Positions 1 to 8,810 are shown, numbered from the stretch's first letter. The stretch is 64,000 nucleotides of DNA from DYMC01 sp035406705 (GCA_964426675.1 CAYRRM010000012.1:10288-74287), one strand, 5' to 3'. Program-made: numbers and translations. Notes: generated from the sequence alone by a model not told the origin.

Positions 1-1020
1 CATTATAATTAAGCTCAGTATAAATATTGCAGAAATTGTTCTTATTATGAATTTGGGATTTCCGAATATCCTGCTGCGAAGTTCCACAACAAAAACAGGA
101 TTTGAAAAGGATGAAATATTTTTCTTCCTTTTTAATGGGTCTATGAGATAAAAAGGCCAGCTTAACTTTCTTTTTACAAGTTTTTTGAAGTCCGTATATT
201 GCTCATTTACTCCTGCCTTTGTTTTAGCCGATGGTCGAAAAATACAACGTTCAAATATCATAAATGAGACAATAGAAAGAAAAATTGAAAAGCAGGTAAA
301 AACAGTGAAAGGATTAAAAAAGTTAGTTGTCATTACCCGGCTTGTAAGGCTATATGCTTCCGGGTAAAGCAAATAAAAAATAACATCATAAGGACTAAAT
401 GACCTTATCAGATGAAAAAGCCATTGAAAGTGTTGTAATAAATTACTTAATAACGCAGATGGCAGCCAGCTACCACCTGCGAAACTCGCAATTATCGCAT
501 AGTTAAGAACTACCGCAGTTGATGTTCTCTCGCACACAGCACTGGCAGCAAGACCCACCATAGCATAACTGAATGCAGATAAAAATAGTACAAACAAAAT
601 CTTAAACAACAAAAGATTGCTTATTCCACCAGTAAGCGAGCAAATTGCCGCTATAGGAGTTGAAAAAAGAACAACCAATAGTAGACAAATTATTGAGGCA
701 AAAAGTTTACCTGACATTATTTCAAAAGGTGATAATAATGTAACAAAAAGTGATGAAAAAGTGTTATTTTCCTTTTCATAAGTAATTGATGATGCTGAGA
801 AAGCCGGAACCATCAAAAGAATGAGTGTAAGATTTATACTAAAAAATATTGAAAATATCTGTTTTCCAGCAGCAGACGCTAAAGAAAGTACTCCTTCAGA
901 CGGCCATAGCGCGACTATTGTAATGGAAAGAAAAATAAGATATGAGCAAATTATTATATTATTCTGGATAGACCTTGAAATGAGAGAAAATTCCTTTTTG
1001 AAAATAGGATTTTTCAACAT
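1..1020 (-). CDS. ABC-2 type transporter permease, C-terminus cut by the window edge
   Basis: Reading leftward from ATG 1020-1018, about 340 codons stay open to base 1, so the start is inside the window and the C-terminus is not. The protein begins MLKNPIFKKEFSLISRS, has a first membrane segment near residues 22-40, then the ABC-2 permease hallmark SSITYEKENNTFSSL followed by several long hydrophobic helices (for example LLLFKILFVLFLSAF). The start codon lies one base after the stop of the ATPase gene, so the two are translationally coupled and form the membrane and nucleotide-binding halves of one exporter. The substrate cannot be read from the sequence. A palindrome copy lies at 478-490. 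Confidence 0.85.
   Translation of the reverse strand, partial: MLKNPIFKKEFSLISRSIQNNIIICSYLIFLSITIVALWPSEGVLSLASAAGKQIFSIFFSINLTLILLMVPAFSASSITYEKENNTFSSLFVTLLSPFEIMSGKLFASIICLLLVVLFSTPIAAICSLTGGISNLLLFKILFVLFLSAFSYAMVGLAASAVCERTSTAVVLNYAIIASFAGGSWLPSALLSNLLQHFQWLFHLIRSFSPYDVIFYLLYPEAYSLTSRVMTTNFFNPFTVFTCFSIFLSIVSFMIFERCIFRPSAKTKAGVNEQYTDFKKLVKRKLSWPFYLIDPLKRKKNISSFSNPVFVVELRSRIFGNPKFIIRTISAIFILSLIIM
478..490. repeat. TGCGA-N3-TCGCA palindrome, copy 1
   Basis: Spacer AAC. It lies in the ABC-2 permease gene, where the codons read Ala-Ser-Phe-Ala (GCG phase). Confidence 0.85.
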
Positions 1021-1021
1021 T

Positions 1022-1948
1022 CTAAGCTCTCCTTGTAATGTTAAGAAATACATCTTCAAGGTCAATTTCTTCCTCGTAAAACCAGCGAACAACTACTTTA
1101 TTCTCAATAAGTATTCTAAGAACGCTTTTTATTTGTTCTCTAGCGCCTGTAAAAGTAAATTGGAGAAGATTTTTTTCAAGAATTTTTACATTTTCAACAC
1201 AGTCTATTCTTTCAAGTATTCCTTTAGCTTCATTTACATCAGAATCAACTGTTACATTAATAATAATTTTTTCCTGCAGACTCGCGCTTATTTCCTTCAC
1301 TGTTCCCTGAACTAAAAGTTTTCCTTTAAAAATAATTCCTACAAGATCGCAAACAGAAGATAATTCAGGAAGTATATGGCTTGACAGTAGAATCGTCTTG
1401 CCCAGATTTTTTAATCTTGAAATTGTTTGTCTCATTTCTATTCGCGCATTGGGATCCAGACCTCCAGCAGGCTCATCTAAGATTAATATTTCTGGATCAT
1501 GAATCAAAGTTTTTGCGAGTCCAATTCGTTGTCTCATCCCTCTTGAAAGAGATGTGACTTGATAATCTATCATGTGGGAAGATTCTGTTAAAGCAAGTAC
1601 TTCTTCAATCCTCTTTTTCCTCTGTTTTACCGGGATTTTAAACGCAGCACCGTAAAAGTCAAGGTACTCCCATACACTCATTTGCTCATATACTCCAAAT
1701 ATATCAGGCATATAACCTATTTTTTTCTTTATTCGTGAGATATTATATGGAGTTACCTGAACATCACCAACAAATGCTTTTCCTGAATCAGGTTTTATAA
1801 GGCCACAAAGCATTTTTATTGTGGTTGTTTTTCCAGCACCATTGGGACCTATAAATCCATAGATTTTACCTTTTGGAACATCCAGATTTAGATTGAAAAC
1901 ACCTCGATCCTTACCATAGTTTTTTGTGAGATTTTCTGTCCTGATCAC
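1022..1948 (-). CDS. ABC transporter ATP-binding protein (ABC-2 exporter type)
   Basis: This is the nucleotide-binding subunit that would power the permease encoded at 1-1020. Walker A is GPNGAGKT (about residues 34-41), the signature is SLSRGMRQRIGLA, and Walker B with the catalytic Glu is ILILDEPAGG. At 308 residues it is longer than a bare ATPase domain. The extra C-terminal 80 residues match the layout of drug-, gliding- or antibiotic-type ABC-2 ATPases. The start codon is GTG (1948-1946), preceded at good distance by a strong GGAGG; the overlapping ATG one frame over runs straight into a stop. Family assignment is firm; substrate unknown. Confidence 0.93.
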   Translation of the reverse strand: MIRTENLTKNYGKDRGVFNLNLDVPKGKIYGFIGPNGAGKTTTIKMLCGLIKPDSGKAFVGDVQVTPYNISRIKKKIGYMPDIFGVYEQMSVWEYLDFYGAAFKIPVKQRKKRIEEVLALTESSHMIDYQVTSLSRGMRQRIGLAKTLIHDPEILILDEPAGGLDPNARIEMRQTISRLKNLGKTILLSSHILPELSSVCDLVGIIFKGKLLVQGTVKEISASLQEKIIINVTVDSDVNEAKGILERIDCVENVKILEKNLLQFTFTGAREQIKSVLRILIENKVVVRWFYEEEIDLEDVFLNITRRA

Positions 1949-2095
1949 ATTAACCTCCGGACAAAGATGAAAAATTTAATTAATATCTTAGAAAACACTA
2001 AATATAGTTCTATTTTCTCTGCTTTCCAATTTTCAAAATCGAAATATTTTTATTTTTATGAAAAGGATTTTAGATGAGTAATAAGTGAATTTAAA

Positions 2096-3889
2096 CTAAA
2101 AAGATTTTAATTTACCCTTTAATGAAGCCTTTTTATCTTCATTGACAGATAGATATTTCCATCGACTATTTGCAAAATTATTGGGAATAAAATTTTCAAT
2201 CCAGCCGTGAATAAGTTGATAACTTACTGGAGATGATTCAAATATCCACGGGACTTTCTTTGTAATATATCTTGCGAGTTCAGAGTATTTCTTTGTTCTT
2301 TCAGGGCAATCTCCCATAAGAATTACCTTTTCAAATTCCTCATCAAATTTATCATCATGAAAAAAAACCCGATTCGATTTTCCAGCATTGGGACCGTAAA
2401 ATAATTGAAGGAAATTTTCTGCATCTGGATAATCGCCCACCCATGAAAGCCTGAAAATTTGCATCTTCCCTTCAGATAATTTTTGAAAAAATTTAGGGCG
2501 ATTATTTAATATGGGATTTATTTTTATTCCTATTTTTTTCATATCATCAACCATTAATTCGGCTAATTGACGATAATAAGGACTGCTATCTCCAAGATCA
2601 AAATCAAATTCAAGAGCTCTGCCTGTCTTAGGGGCTATTCCTCCAGGGTAACCTGCCTTTTCAAGAAGATTTTTTGCCTCATCCAAGTCATAGATTAAAT
2701 TATCGTTTACATAGTCATCTTCATATCCAGCAACCCCAGGGGGGATAGGACCATTCACAGGTCTCAGTGCATAGTTAGAATGTATGATTCTTGACTCTAT
2801 GTTATACGCTTTGCTAATAGCTTTACGCAAATATAAATTTTCTCCTAATCGCTTGTCAGTAAAACTAAATCCCACATAGTTAATTTGAAATTCGGGAGTG
2901 CAAATTAGTTTTATGCCATTAGACTTCAATTCAGGTTTTAAATCCTTTGTATGGGGATCAATTACTGCATCGAAACTATCTCTGTCAACTCCTCCTATAT
3001 CAAGTTCTCCACGTAAGAACATCAACCATCCAGATAAGGGTTGTTTTACAAGATAACAGGTAATTTTATCAATATATGGAAGTGGAGAAGAGCGGTCGTG
3101 TTCATTTTCCGCATATAAATAAAACTGTTTGCGAAAATCGCAATTTTTCAGAAAAATCATTTTGTAATCTTTCTGCCATTTTTGAAGTATAAAGGGACCA
3201 CTTCCTACTGCAGTCTCAGAAAAATCATTTCCGGAAAGGCCGGCTTTTGATGATAGAATTCCCGAATATGGCATGGCCAGCATATATAAAAATCGTGGAT
3301 CAGGCCTATCAAGATGGATTTCAAAACGCCTATCATCTATAATTTTTATCCCTTCAATCGTTTCATTATAAATAGTATTGTCATTTTGTTTTAACGTTGA
3401 TGTTTTTTGTCTGAAATTCCCTATTCCTTTTATTTTATCACGAAAAATCCAGTAACCTGGTGAATTTATTCTAGCATCGGCAATTCTTTTAAATGAATAT
3501 TCAACATCTTTTGAAGTTACTTTTCTCTCTTCTTTGCTTTTTCCTGACATAAATCCATGTTCGGCGAAGAATAAGTCATTTCTCAGGGAAAAAGTAAAAA
3601 TTTTTGAATTTTCCGAAACTACAGGCATTTCAGTAAGCATTGCTGGAATTAATCTATAAGGACGTTCAGCATAATCGTATTCGAGGAGTGTATCATAAAG
3701 AGCGCATACAATATGCCCGCTTATGAAATCTGCTGCAAGTGCAGGATCAATTGTAGTTACACGTCCACCTGCATTAATTCTAAGTTCAGAGGCAGAGAGA
3801 AACTGGGATAATTTAAATATAATTAAAAAGGACAGAAGTATATGTTGTGGAAATTTCAAGGCTAAGAATTCTTTTTTAGGATACAACAT
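2096..3889 (-). CDS. Extracellular solute-binding protein family 5 (OppA/DppA-like)
   Basis: Periplasmic or membrane-tethered receptor of the peptide/nickel ABC-importer class (SBP_bac_5). The N-terminus has a basic stretch and a hydrophobic segment (about residues 15-33) ending near SASE, as expected of a signal peptide. The mature part starts RINAGGRVTTIDPALAAD, followed by family features such as FSLRNDLFFAEHG, KDVEYSFKRI, VGSGPFILQKW and the late DYPDAENFLQLFYG. Length 597 is slightly above the usual 500-560. No permease or ATPase genes of an Opp system are next to it. The 5' untranslated region carries a structured element (3954-4036). A palindrome copy is at 3129-3141. Confidence 0.9.
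   Translation of the reverse strand: MLYPKKEFLALKFPQHILLSFLIIFKLSQFLSASELRINAGGRVTTIDPALAADFISGHIVCALYDTLLEYDYAERPYRLIPAMLTEMPVVSENSKIFTFSLRNDLFFAEHGFMSGKSKEERKVTSKDVEYSFKRIADARINSPGYWIFRDKIKGIGNFRQKTSTLKQNDNTIYNETIEGIKIIDDRRFEIHLDRPDPRFLYMLAMPYSGILSSKAGLSGNDFSETAVGSGPFILQKWQKDYKMIFLKNCDFRKQFYLYAENEHDRSSPLPYIDKITCYLVKQPLSGWLMFLRGELDIGGVDRDSFDAVIDPHTKDLKPELKSNGIKLICTPEFQINYVGFSFTDKRLGENLYLRKAISKAYNIESRIIHSNYALRPVNGPIPPGVAGYEDDYVNDNLIYDLDEAKNLLEKAGYPGGIAPKTGRALEFDFDLGDSSPYYRQLAELMVDDMKKIGIKINPILNNRPKFFQKLSEGKMQIFRLSWVGDYPDAENFLQLFYGPNAGKSNRVFFHDDKFDEEFEKVILMGDCPERTKKYSELARYITKKVPWIFESSPVSYQLIHGWIENFIPNNFANSRWKYLSVNEDKKASLKGKLKSF
3129..3141. repeat. TGCGA-N3-TCGCA palindrome, copy 2
   Basis: Spacer AAA on the plus strand. 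In the binding-protein gene it is read as Cys-Asp-Phe-Arg-Lys (TGC phase). Confidence 0.85.
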
Positions 3890-3953
3890 TAAAAGTGAGA
3901 AAAAATCTTTCTTTTTAAGTTTTTTTGTGAATTTTAGATTATAGAAAAATAGC

Positions 3954-4036
3954 GAAGCAGGGGATGTCTCCGCAAACTATAAAATATAAGGCGTTGCCGC
4001 CCCGTTGCATTATTGTTCAGAGGTTCACCCTGCTTC
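3954..4036 (-). ncRNA. Structured leader or small RNA candidate upstream of the binding-protein gene
   Basis: A perfect 9-bp inverted repeat, GAAGCAGGG (3954-3962) and CCCTGCTTC (4028-4036), closes an 83-nt segment of roughly 50% GC in an otherwise very AT-rich spacer. Inside are shorter pairings such as GGCG-TTGC-CGCC. On the minus strand the closing stem is followed by a short U-rich stretch (GCTATTTTTC), and the start of the binding-protein gene is 65 nt downstream. It could be a cis-regulatory leader, an attenuator/terminator after mtaB, or a free RNA. I could not match it to a known RNA family. Confidence 0.4.
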
Positions 4037-4064
4037 TATAAATAAATTACTCTATATTTGTTTT

Positions 4065-4086
4065 TTTGCAATCTGCTTATTGCAAA
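4065..4086. terminator. Hairpin just after mtaB, possible terminator
   Basis: TTTGCAAT and ATTGCAAA form an 8-bp stem with a 6-nt loop, 21 nt beyond the mtaB stop codon. On the minus strand it is followed by A's rather than U's, so it is not a canonical intrinsic terminator. A T-run follows only on the plus strand. Confidence 0.3.
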
Positions 4087-4106
4087 TTTTATAAGAAAAA
4101 AGATTA

Positions 4107-5390
4107 TTATTTTATTAGTTCAGCGAGAAGCTTTTTGTTTTCCATAATTTTTATGAATTTTATATTTGTAAGTTTTCCCTGTTCGGAGCCTTTCACAATC
4201 GTTTTTATGTAGTTATCACTCCAGCCAATTAACATATTGTTATCTTTTTTTTCGCCGATAAATGTTGCAATTTTATTGACCTGCGACTTTATAAATTGTA
4301 ATGATAGTTCCTCTTTTAATTTTTCGAGAATTTTCATTCTCCAGAAAACGTCTTTGTTTGCTGGACGATCTGGAAACTTTGCCGCATCTGTGCCGATTCT
4401 TGGTGAATATCGAAAGATATGGATGTTAGCAAGAGGTAGTTTTTTTAGAAAATTTATTGATTTTTCAAATAATTCCTCTGTTTCACCTGGTAAACCACAT
4501 ATAAAATCAGTGCCTAAATGTATACCGTCGATTTTATTAACTGCGAATTCTGCGAATTCCGCAAAATCATCTGTATTATGGTGTCGCCTCATAAGTTTTA
4601 ATATTTCATCGGAGCCGTGTTGAATTGGGATATGTAAAAACCTACACAGTTTAGTTTTTTCTTTCATTAAAGAAATTATTTTAAAGAGTTGTGCGTCTGG
4701 TTCAGTAGAACTGAGCCGAATGCGAAAATCTCCATTAAGTTCAAGTATATTGTAGAGCAAGTCGGATAAATCTTTTCCATTGTCATTATAACGACATATA
4801 TTTACACCAGTAAGCACAATTTCATGGTGCGAAGCTTCAAGGAGTTTTTTGCATTCATCAATAATCTCATTAAAAGCCCTTGAACGGGGTTTTCCCCTGG
4901 TGAAGGGTACGATACAATATGCACAGAAGGAATTGCACCCTTCCTGGATTTTCACTAAAGCCCGATTTTTAAAGGGAAAAACTGCCGTTGCATTCTCGAT
5001 GAAAACTTCTGAGTTTATTAATTGTCTTCTATGAGCGTTTTCTTTCTCTGAAATAATTTCTGCAATTCTATGTTTTTCAGAGCTCTTTATGACGAAATCA
5101 CATCCACATTCATATTTCCAGAAATTTTCATTTAACTCTACATCGCAACCTGTTACTGCGATTTTCGCAAAAGGGTTTTTTTGTTTGAGTTTACGGAACA
5201 CTTGACGACTTTTTTGTGCGGCTGAAGCTGTTACAGTGCAGGTATTTACAATTATTAGGTCTTTTTTTTCTTCTTTTGTTGTTGGTTTGTAGCCTATTTC
5301 AGATAGTCTACTATAGATTAGGGCTTCATCGGCTTGATTAAGCCTGCAACCTAAGGTGGTTATAAATACTTTTTTAGAAAGGATAGTCAT
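4107..5390 (-). CDS. mtaB: tRNA t6A37 methylthiotransferase MtaB (radical SAM)
   Basis: Adds the 2-methylthio group to t6A at position 37 of ANN-decoding tRNAs. The N-terminal UPF0004 domain has the three cysteines that bind the auxiliary iron-sulfur cluster (C15 in TTLGCRLNQ, C51 in VNTCTVT, C82 in VTGCDVE). The radical-SAM cluster motif CNSFCAYC has C152, C156 and C159. GCRLNQ rather than GCQMN points to the MtaB/YqeV branch, not MiaB or RimO. Length 427 fits; the C-terminal TRAM-like region is short. Its ATG overlaps the stop of the sulfatase gene by one base (TAATG), so translation is coupled. A palindrome copy lies at 5157-5169. Confidence 0.9.
   Translation of the reverse strand: MTILSKKVFITTLGCRLNQADEALIYSRLSEIGYKPTTKEEKKDLIIVNTCTVTASAAQKSRQVFRKLKQKNPFAKIAVTGCDVELNENFWKYECGCDFVIKSSEKHRIAEIISEKENAHRRQLINSEVFIENATAVFPFKNRALVKIQEGCNSFCAYCIVPFTRGKPRSRAFNEIIDECKKLLEASHHEIVLTGVNICRYNDNGKDLSDLLYNILELNGDFRIRLSSTEPDAQLFKIISLMKEKTKLCRFLHIPIQHGSDEILKLMRRHHNTDDFAEFAEFAVNKIDGIHLGTDFICGLPGETEELFEKSINFLKKLPLANIHIFRYSPRIGTDAAKFPDRPANKDVFWRMKILEKLKEELSLQFIKSQVNKIATFIGEKKDNNMLIGWSDNYIKTIVKGSEQGKLTNIKFIKIMENKKLLAELIK
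5157..5169. repeat. TGCGA-N3-TCGCA palindrome, copy 3
   Basis: Spacer TTT. Lies in mtaB and is read as Ala-Lys-Ile-Ala (GCG phase). Confidence 0.85.
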
Positions 5391-6706
5391 TAAGGATTGT
5401 CGTTATTATTCGTAGAAATGTAGTTCTGGAGTTTTTTTACAAGTTCAGGATATTGTATTGCTATATTGTTTAGTTCATTTGGGTCCTTTGATAAGTCATA
5501 AAGTACAGGGGAATTCTTTTTTTGTAAAATGAGCTTATATCTGCCGTCAAATACACAGATCCAATTATTTAATCCTGAAACAATATGGTTTCTGTGAATT
5601 TCTGTTTTTCCTTCTATGACTTTACGAAGAGAAAGAGAATCTGATTCTGGCAGTAATTTATCTATTCCGGCATAATCGAGAAAAGTTGCAGTTAGATCAT
5701 GTAAGGAGACGAGAGCATTTTTTTTCTTATTTTTAGGTATAGAGGGACCGGCTAAAATCATTGGAATTCTAATTGATGGATGGAAAGGAACACTTTTTCC
5801 CCACAAGTTGTGGTCTCCAAGCATTTCTCCATGATCGCTGGAAAATACAATTAAAGTATTATCTATTTCATTTCTTTCCTGCAGAAGATTCATGTAACGT
5901 CCGATATGACGATCAATGTTTTCTATCATTGCCGCGTAGTATCTTCTATTTCTTTGATGGTCTTCAGGAGAGTAATCTTTTTGTTCATTTGCAATAGGGT
6001 AGGGGAAATTGATATCTTGCCAATTTTGGTGCATTTTGTGAGTTACATCCATTGGATTATGTGGCCCTGTAAAATTAACCACGAGATGCCATGGTTTATC
6101 TTTTGGAAAATTGCGAAGGAAATTGAGACCATTTTCCGCAACCCAATTATCACAATATGCTTCTTCAGGTAGTTCTGTTATATATGCATCTTTATGTATG
6201 TGTCTTTTATTATGTTCATCAACGTATTTATTAGCAAAGCCTATTTTATGCAAGTAAGCCATGTAAGGCCCTTGAGGTTTTCCTGTTTGTTTATATGAGG
6301 ATGTTGCATCAAGTTTTCCCTCATTATCAATTCCTCCAGAAAATCCCCATTCAGAAAGGAGGTGAGAGCCATCAATATTCCAGTATAAGTCCTTTTTATG
6401 TAAATCAAATTTTCCAACCCCATATACATAATAACCGGTACTACGAAGGACCTGGTAATAAGTTGGAATATCAAGAGGCATATTATACGAATTATTTGGA
6501 ACTTTGCATTTCTGGTAATTTAATCCTGTTGCCAGACACGCTCTTGCTGGAGCACAAAGAGGTGATGGGGTAAAGGCATTTACAAAAAAAATCCCGTTAG
6601 AACATAACTCATTAAGATTTGGGGTTCGTAGTGGTAAATTTTCATTTATTCCCAACCAATCTGCCCTATGCTGATCGGGAAGAAAAAATAATATATTAGG
6701 ACGCAT
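5390..6706 (-). CDS. Sulfatase (arylsulfatase family), no signal peptide
   Basis: Hydrolyses a sulfate ester; substrate unknown. The protein starts directly with MRPNILFFLPDQHRAD, where D11 and Q12 are metal-site positions. The sulfatase signature PLCAPARACLATG holds Cys51, the residue that must be converted to formylglycine. The second metal motif SSDHGE is near residue 292. Length 438 is usual. There is no N-terminal hydrophobic leader, so the enzyme should be cytoplasmic, in contrast to most secreted polysaccharide sulfatases. No formylglycine-generating enzyme or anaerobic sulfatase maturase is encoded in the window. It is co-transcribed with mtaB. Confidence 0.92.
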   Translation of the reverse strand: MRPNILFFLPDQHRADWLGINENLPLRTPNLNELCSNGIFFVNAFTPSPLCAPARACLATGLNYQKCKVPNNSYNMPLDIPTYYQVLRSTGYYVYGVGKFDLHKKDLYWNIDGSHLLSEWGFSGGIDNEGKLDATSSYKQTGKPQGPYMAYLHKIGFANKYVDEHNKRHIHKDAYITELPEEAYCDNWVAENGLNFLRNFPKDKPWHLVVNFTGPHNPMDVTHKMHQNWQDINFPYPIANEQKDYSPEDHQRNRRYYAAMIENIDRHIGRYMNLLQERNEIDNTLIVFSSDHGEMLGDHNLWGKSVPFHPSIRIPMILAGPSIPKNKKKNALVSLHDLTATFLDYAGIDKLLPESDSLSLRKVIEGKTEIHRNHIVSGLNNWICVFDGRYKLILQKKNSPVLYDLSKDPNELNNIAIQYPELVKKLQNYISTNNNDNP

Positions 6707-6816
6707 TTTCTTTGTGAAATTTTGAAAAAATTAGGTGTAAAATATTGGATAAAATTGTAAAATCAAATATAGATATTCTAAGTTCAGGCGAAAAAAGCTA
6801 AAAGATTTTTAAAATA

Positions 6817-7818
6817 TTATAGTGTAGTCTTTAGTACTATTGCTTCTTTTCCCTGAGTATTGGAGGAAATTTGATATTTTCCAAAACAAGAAGGAATAAG
6901 GCATGTTCTGCCTGGCTCAAGTTCAACAGTTTTGCCTGCATAACCGACAACAAGGTCGCAGTTTATGGCGCTAATTAAATGAAAACTATTTTTATCTGTG
7001 TAATCTATCCATGGATCTATGATTCTAAGTTCGTCTACTTTAAAAAAAGGACACCTGTTAATTATAGGAAATTTTCTATTATAATCCGAACTCCCGTAAA
7101 CACATGGAATACGTGGAGAAACACGGTCAGTGAAGTTTATACAATCAAGAGCTTCTTTTTTATGTAATTCTCTTGGCTTTCCATCAGGACCTACTCTTCC
7201 CCAGTCACTTATGCGGTAAGTAGTATTGCTGTTTTGTTGTATCTCAATGAGAAGTATTCCTCCTCCTATTGCATGGACTCTGCCTGCATTTATGAAATAA
7301 GCATCTCCTGGTCTTGCGGAAAACGATTGCAAACAATTTTCAATATCGCTTGAGTCCATAGATGAAAGAAATTGTCTTTGAGTACAATTTGACCTTAATC
7401 CCGCAAAGATCTTTGCGTTAGGTTTTGCTGATAAGATATACCACATTTCAGTTTTAGGTTCAGCTCCTGGAAGCCTCTTACACGCATCTTCATCAGGATG
7501 AACCTGCAAGGAAAGCCTTTTTCCTGCATCTATGAGTTTTACAAGGAGTGGAAATCTTCGATTAATAGGAAACTTTTCTCCAACCAGAGCCTTACCATAA
7601 TAATTTATTAATTCATGTAAAGTCTTACCTTTTAATTGTCCATTTGATACTATACTTTCGGCCCCTTCACGATCTGAAATTTCCCATGATTCACCTACTG
7701 GAATATCACCTTCAGGGATGCTTCTGCCGAAATGCGATTTTAGCAGGTCGCCTCCCCACATTACTCTTACATATATTGGGTCGAATAAAAATGGGTAAAG
7801 TTCTTCTATCTCTATCAT
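6817..7818 (-). CDS. manA: Mannose-6-phosphate isomerase, class I
   Basis: Interconverts mannose 6-phosphate and fructose 6-phosphate in the cytoplasm and feeds GDP-mannose or glycolysis. Cupin-fold type I PMI: zinc ligands are Q105 and H107 in LQVHPDE, E124 in PKTEMWY, and H182 in GRVHAIGG. The short 333-residue form matches Bacillus-type ManA rather than the longer enterobacterial enzyme. Its start overlaps the stop codon region of the yqjE-like gene by four bases (7815-7818), so it is the last gene of a three-gene unit. The link between membrane-stress proteins and a sugar isomerase is not explained by known pathways. Confidence 0.93.
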   Translation of the reverse strand: MIEIEELYPFLFDPIYVRVMWGGDLLKSHFGRSIPEGDIPVGESWEISDREGAESIVSNGQLKGKTLHELINYYGKALVGEKFPINRRFPLLVKLIDAGKRLSLQVHPDEDACKRLPGAEPKTEMWYILSAKPNAKIFAGLRSNCTQRQFLSSMDSSDIENCLQSFSARPGDAYFINAGRVHAIGGGILLIEIQQNSNTTYRISDWGRVGPDGKPRELHKKEALDCINFTDRVSPRIPCVYGSSDYNRKFPIINRCPFFKVDELRIIDPWIDYTDKNSFHLISAINCDLVVGYAGKTVELEPGRTCLIPSCFGKYQISSNTQGKEAIVLKTTL

Positions 7819-8285
7819 TTCGTTTTTACTTTGCTATTTTCTACGTAGCTTGTTCTTTTTTCAGCTTCTGATAGAACAGAAGTCAGGAATTTTCCAAGTA
7901 TATTGTTTTTTTTCAGAGCATTTAACCAGGTTTTTTCTGATAAAAATTTGAAGAAAATAAATAAAAATGCAGGAAGAAAACACAGAATACCACCAAAACA
8001 AAAGCCTATTGGAATCCACAAGAACAACTCATAGAGCTTAGGGTCCATCAATCGCATTGAGACTAAAATGCAAGCTCCTGTTACAAAAAGTGCCAAGCCT
8101 GTTCCCATCATTCCGATGATGATAAATGATATGAACAAATACGTCGTAATTACTCGTAAATTTTCAAGACTTATCAGAATTGCTTTTGCAGTTCCTAAAC
8201 GAGTCTGCCATATTATTTCTCTAATTTTACCGGTAAAAACAAATAAAAATAGCTCCGTGCAAATTCTTTTTACCAGGCTATTCAT
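7815..8285 (-). CDS. YqjE-like membrane protein (holin superfamily III type)
   Basis: A 156-residue protein with two long hydrophobic segments: about residues 43-75 (VITTYLFISFIIIGMMGTGL and following) and about 88-115 (LFLWIPIGFCFGGILCF). This is the pattern of the small YqjE/Phage_holin_3_6 family. The call rests mainly on topology, size and synteny, because the adjacent upstream gene is a DUF883 (ElaB/YqjD) protein, as in the enterobacterial yqjD-yqjE pair. Those proteins sit in the inner membrane and are linked to stationary-phase ribosome association. It overlaps manA by four bases. Confidence 0.6.
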   Translation of the reverse strand: MNSLVKRICTELFLFVFTGKIREIIWQTRLGTAKAILISLENLRVITTYLFISFIIIGMMGTGLALFVTGACILVSMRLMDPKLYELFLWIPIGFCFGGILCFLPAFLFIFFKFLSEKTWLNALKKNNILGKFLTSVLSEAEKRTSYVENSKVKTK

Positions 8286-8297
8286 CTAATAAAAAAC

Positions 8298-8642
8298 CTA
8301 TTTTTCACTACTTTTTCTACCTAAAATGTAACCAAGTAAAAGGGCTGATACAGCGATTCCTCCAATGTAATACCATGGATTTTTACGCACACTTTCATCT
8401 ACGATAGCAGCAGCTTCCTTGCTTTTTTCAACTGTTATTTCACCAGCTTTCTTTGCCGCTTCGATAGCCTTCTTTTTAATTTCAGCGACATTATCGGCAG
8501 TATCAGCTAATACGCCCTTCAGTCCATGATATTTTTCTTCTATAAGTTTTTTGATATCATCTTTTTTTTCTTTTGCCGCTTCCTCCAGAAGTTTGAGAGC
8601 TTCAGAAATCTTTTCTCCGCTAGTCATATTTTGAGAATTCAT
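8298..8642 (-). CDS. DUF883 / ElaB-YqjD-like membrane-anchored protein
   Basis: A 114-residue protein with an amphipathic, Lys/Glu/Ala-rich helical N-terminal part (residues about 10-85) and a single C-terminal anchor. The anchor region reads NPWYYIGGIAVSALLLGYIL and ends GRKSSEK, the family hallmark: Asn-Pro-Trp before the helix and Gly-Arg/Lys after it. Enterobacterial relatives tether ribosomes to the inner membrane in stationary phase. A strong GGAGG precedes the ATG by seven bases. It starts a three-gene minus-strand unit and is divergent from the arsenic operon. Confidence 0.82.
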   Translation of the reverse strand: MNSQNMTSGEKISEALKLLEEAAKEKKDDIKKLIEEKYHGLKGVLADTADNVAEIKKKAIEAAKKAGEITVEKSKEAAAIVDESVRKNPWYYIGGIAVSALLLGYILGRKSSEK

Positions 8643-8735
8643 GACTATACCTCCATTTTTTTGTTTTTTTTGATATTATAACTAAGTACTAGATTAGCAC
8701 AAAAAAGAAAAAAGACAAATAAAAAAAATTTTTCC

Positions 8736-8763
8736 TTGAAAATTTTTGGAAGGAAATTAAAAT
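8736..8763 (+). promoter_or_regulatory. Predicted promoter of the arsenic operon
   Basis: A -35-like TTGAAA (8736-8741) and a -10-like TAAAAT (8758-8763) are separated by 16 bp, about 48 bp before the arsR start. The TTG that could open a longer reading frame for arsR lies inside the -35 box, which argues against that longer start. Confidence 0.5.
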
Positions 8764-8780
8764 ATTTCTCTAAATATTTC
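8760..8780 (+). promoter_or_regulatory. Direct repeat overlapping the ars -10 region, candidate ArsR operator
   Basis: AAATATTTC occurs twice with 12-bp spacing (8760-8768 and 8772-8780), covering the -10 box and the probable transcription start. It is well placed to let ArsR block RNA polymerase. The operator assignment is inference from position only. Confidence 0.35.
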
Positions 8781-8810
8781 GTTATTTGGCGAAGTATAGG
8801 AGATATTTTT

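Noticed and set aside
821..1315. A 164-codon plus-strand ORF
   Set aside because: It is antisense to the ABC ATPase and permease genes, with poor composition and no ribosome-binding site.
3960..4036. Resemblance of the leader element to a TPP riboswitch
   Set aside because: Short matches (UGAACCU and AUAAUGC) are present, but the CUGAGA side and the expected helix order are missing.
3954..4036. SRP (4.5S) RNA or tmRNA at the leader element
   Set aside because: The conserved SRP apical loop (CAGGUCCGGAAGGAAGCAGC-like core) and the tmRNA tRNA-like end are absent.
8736..8810. A longer ArsR starting with TTG at 8736
   Set aside because: The TTG overlaps the predicted -35 box, the added residues are not conserved-looking, and a good ribosome-binding site precedes 8811.
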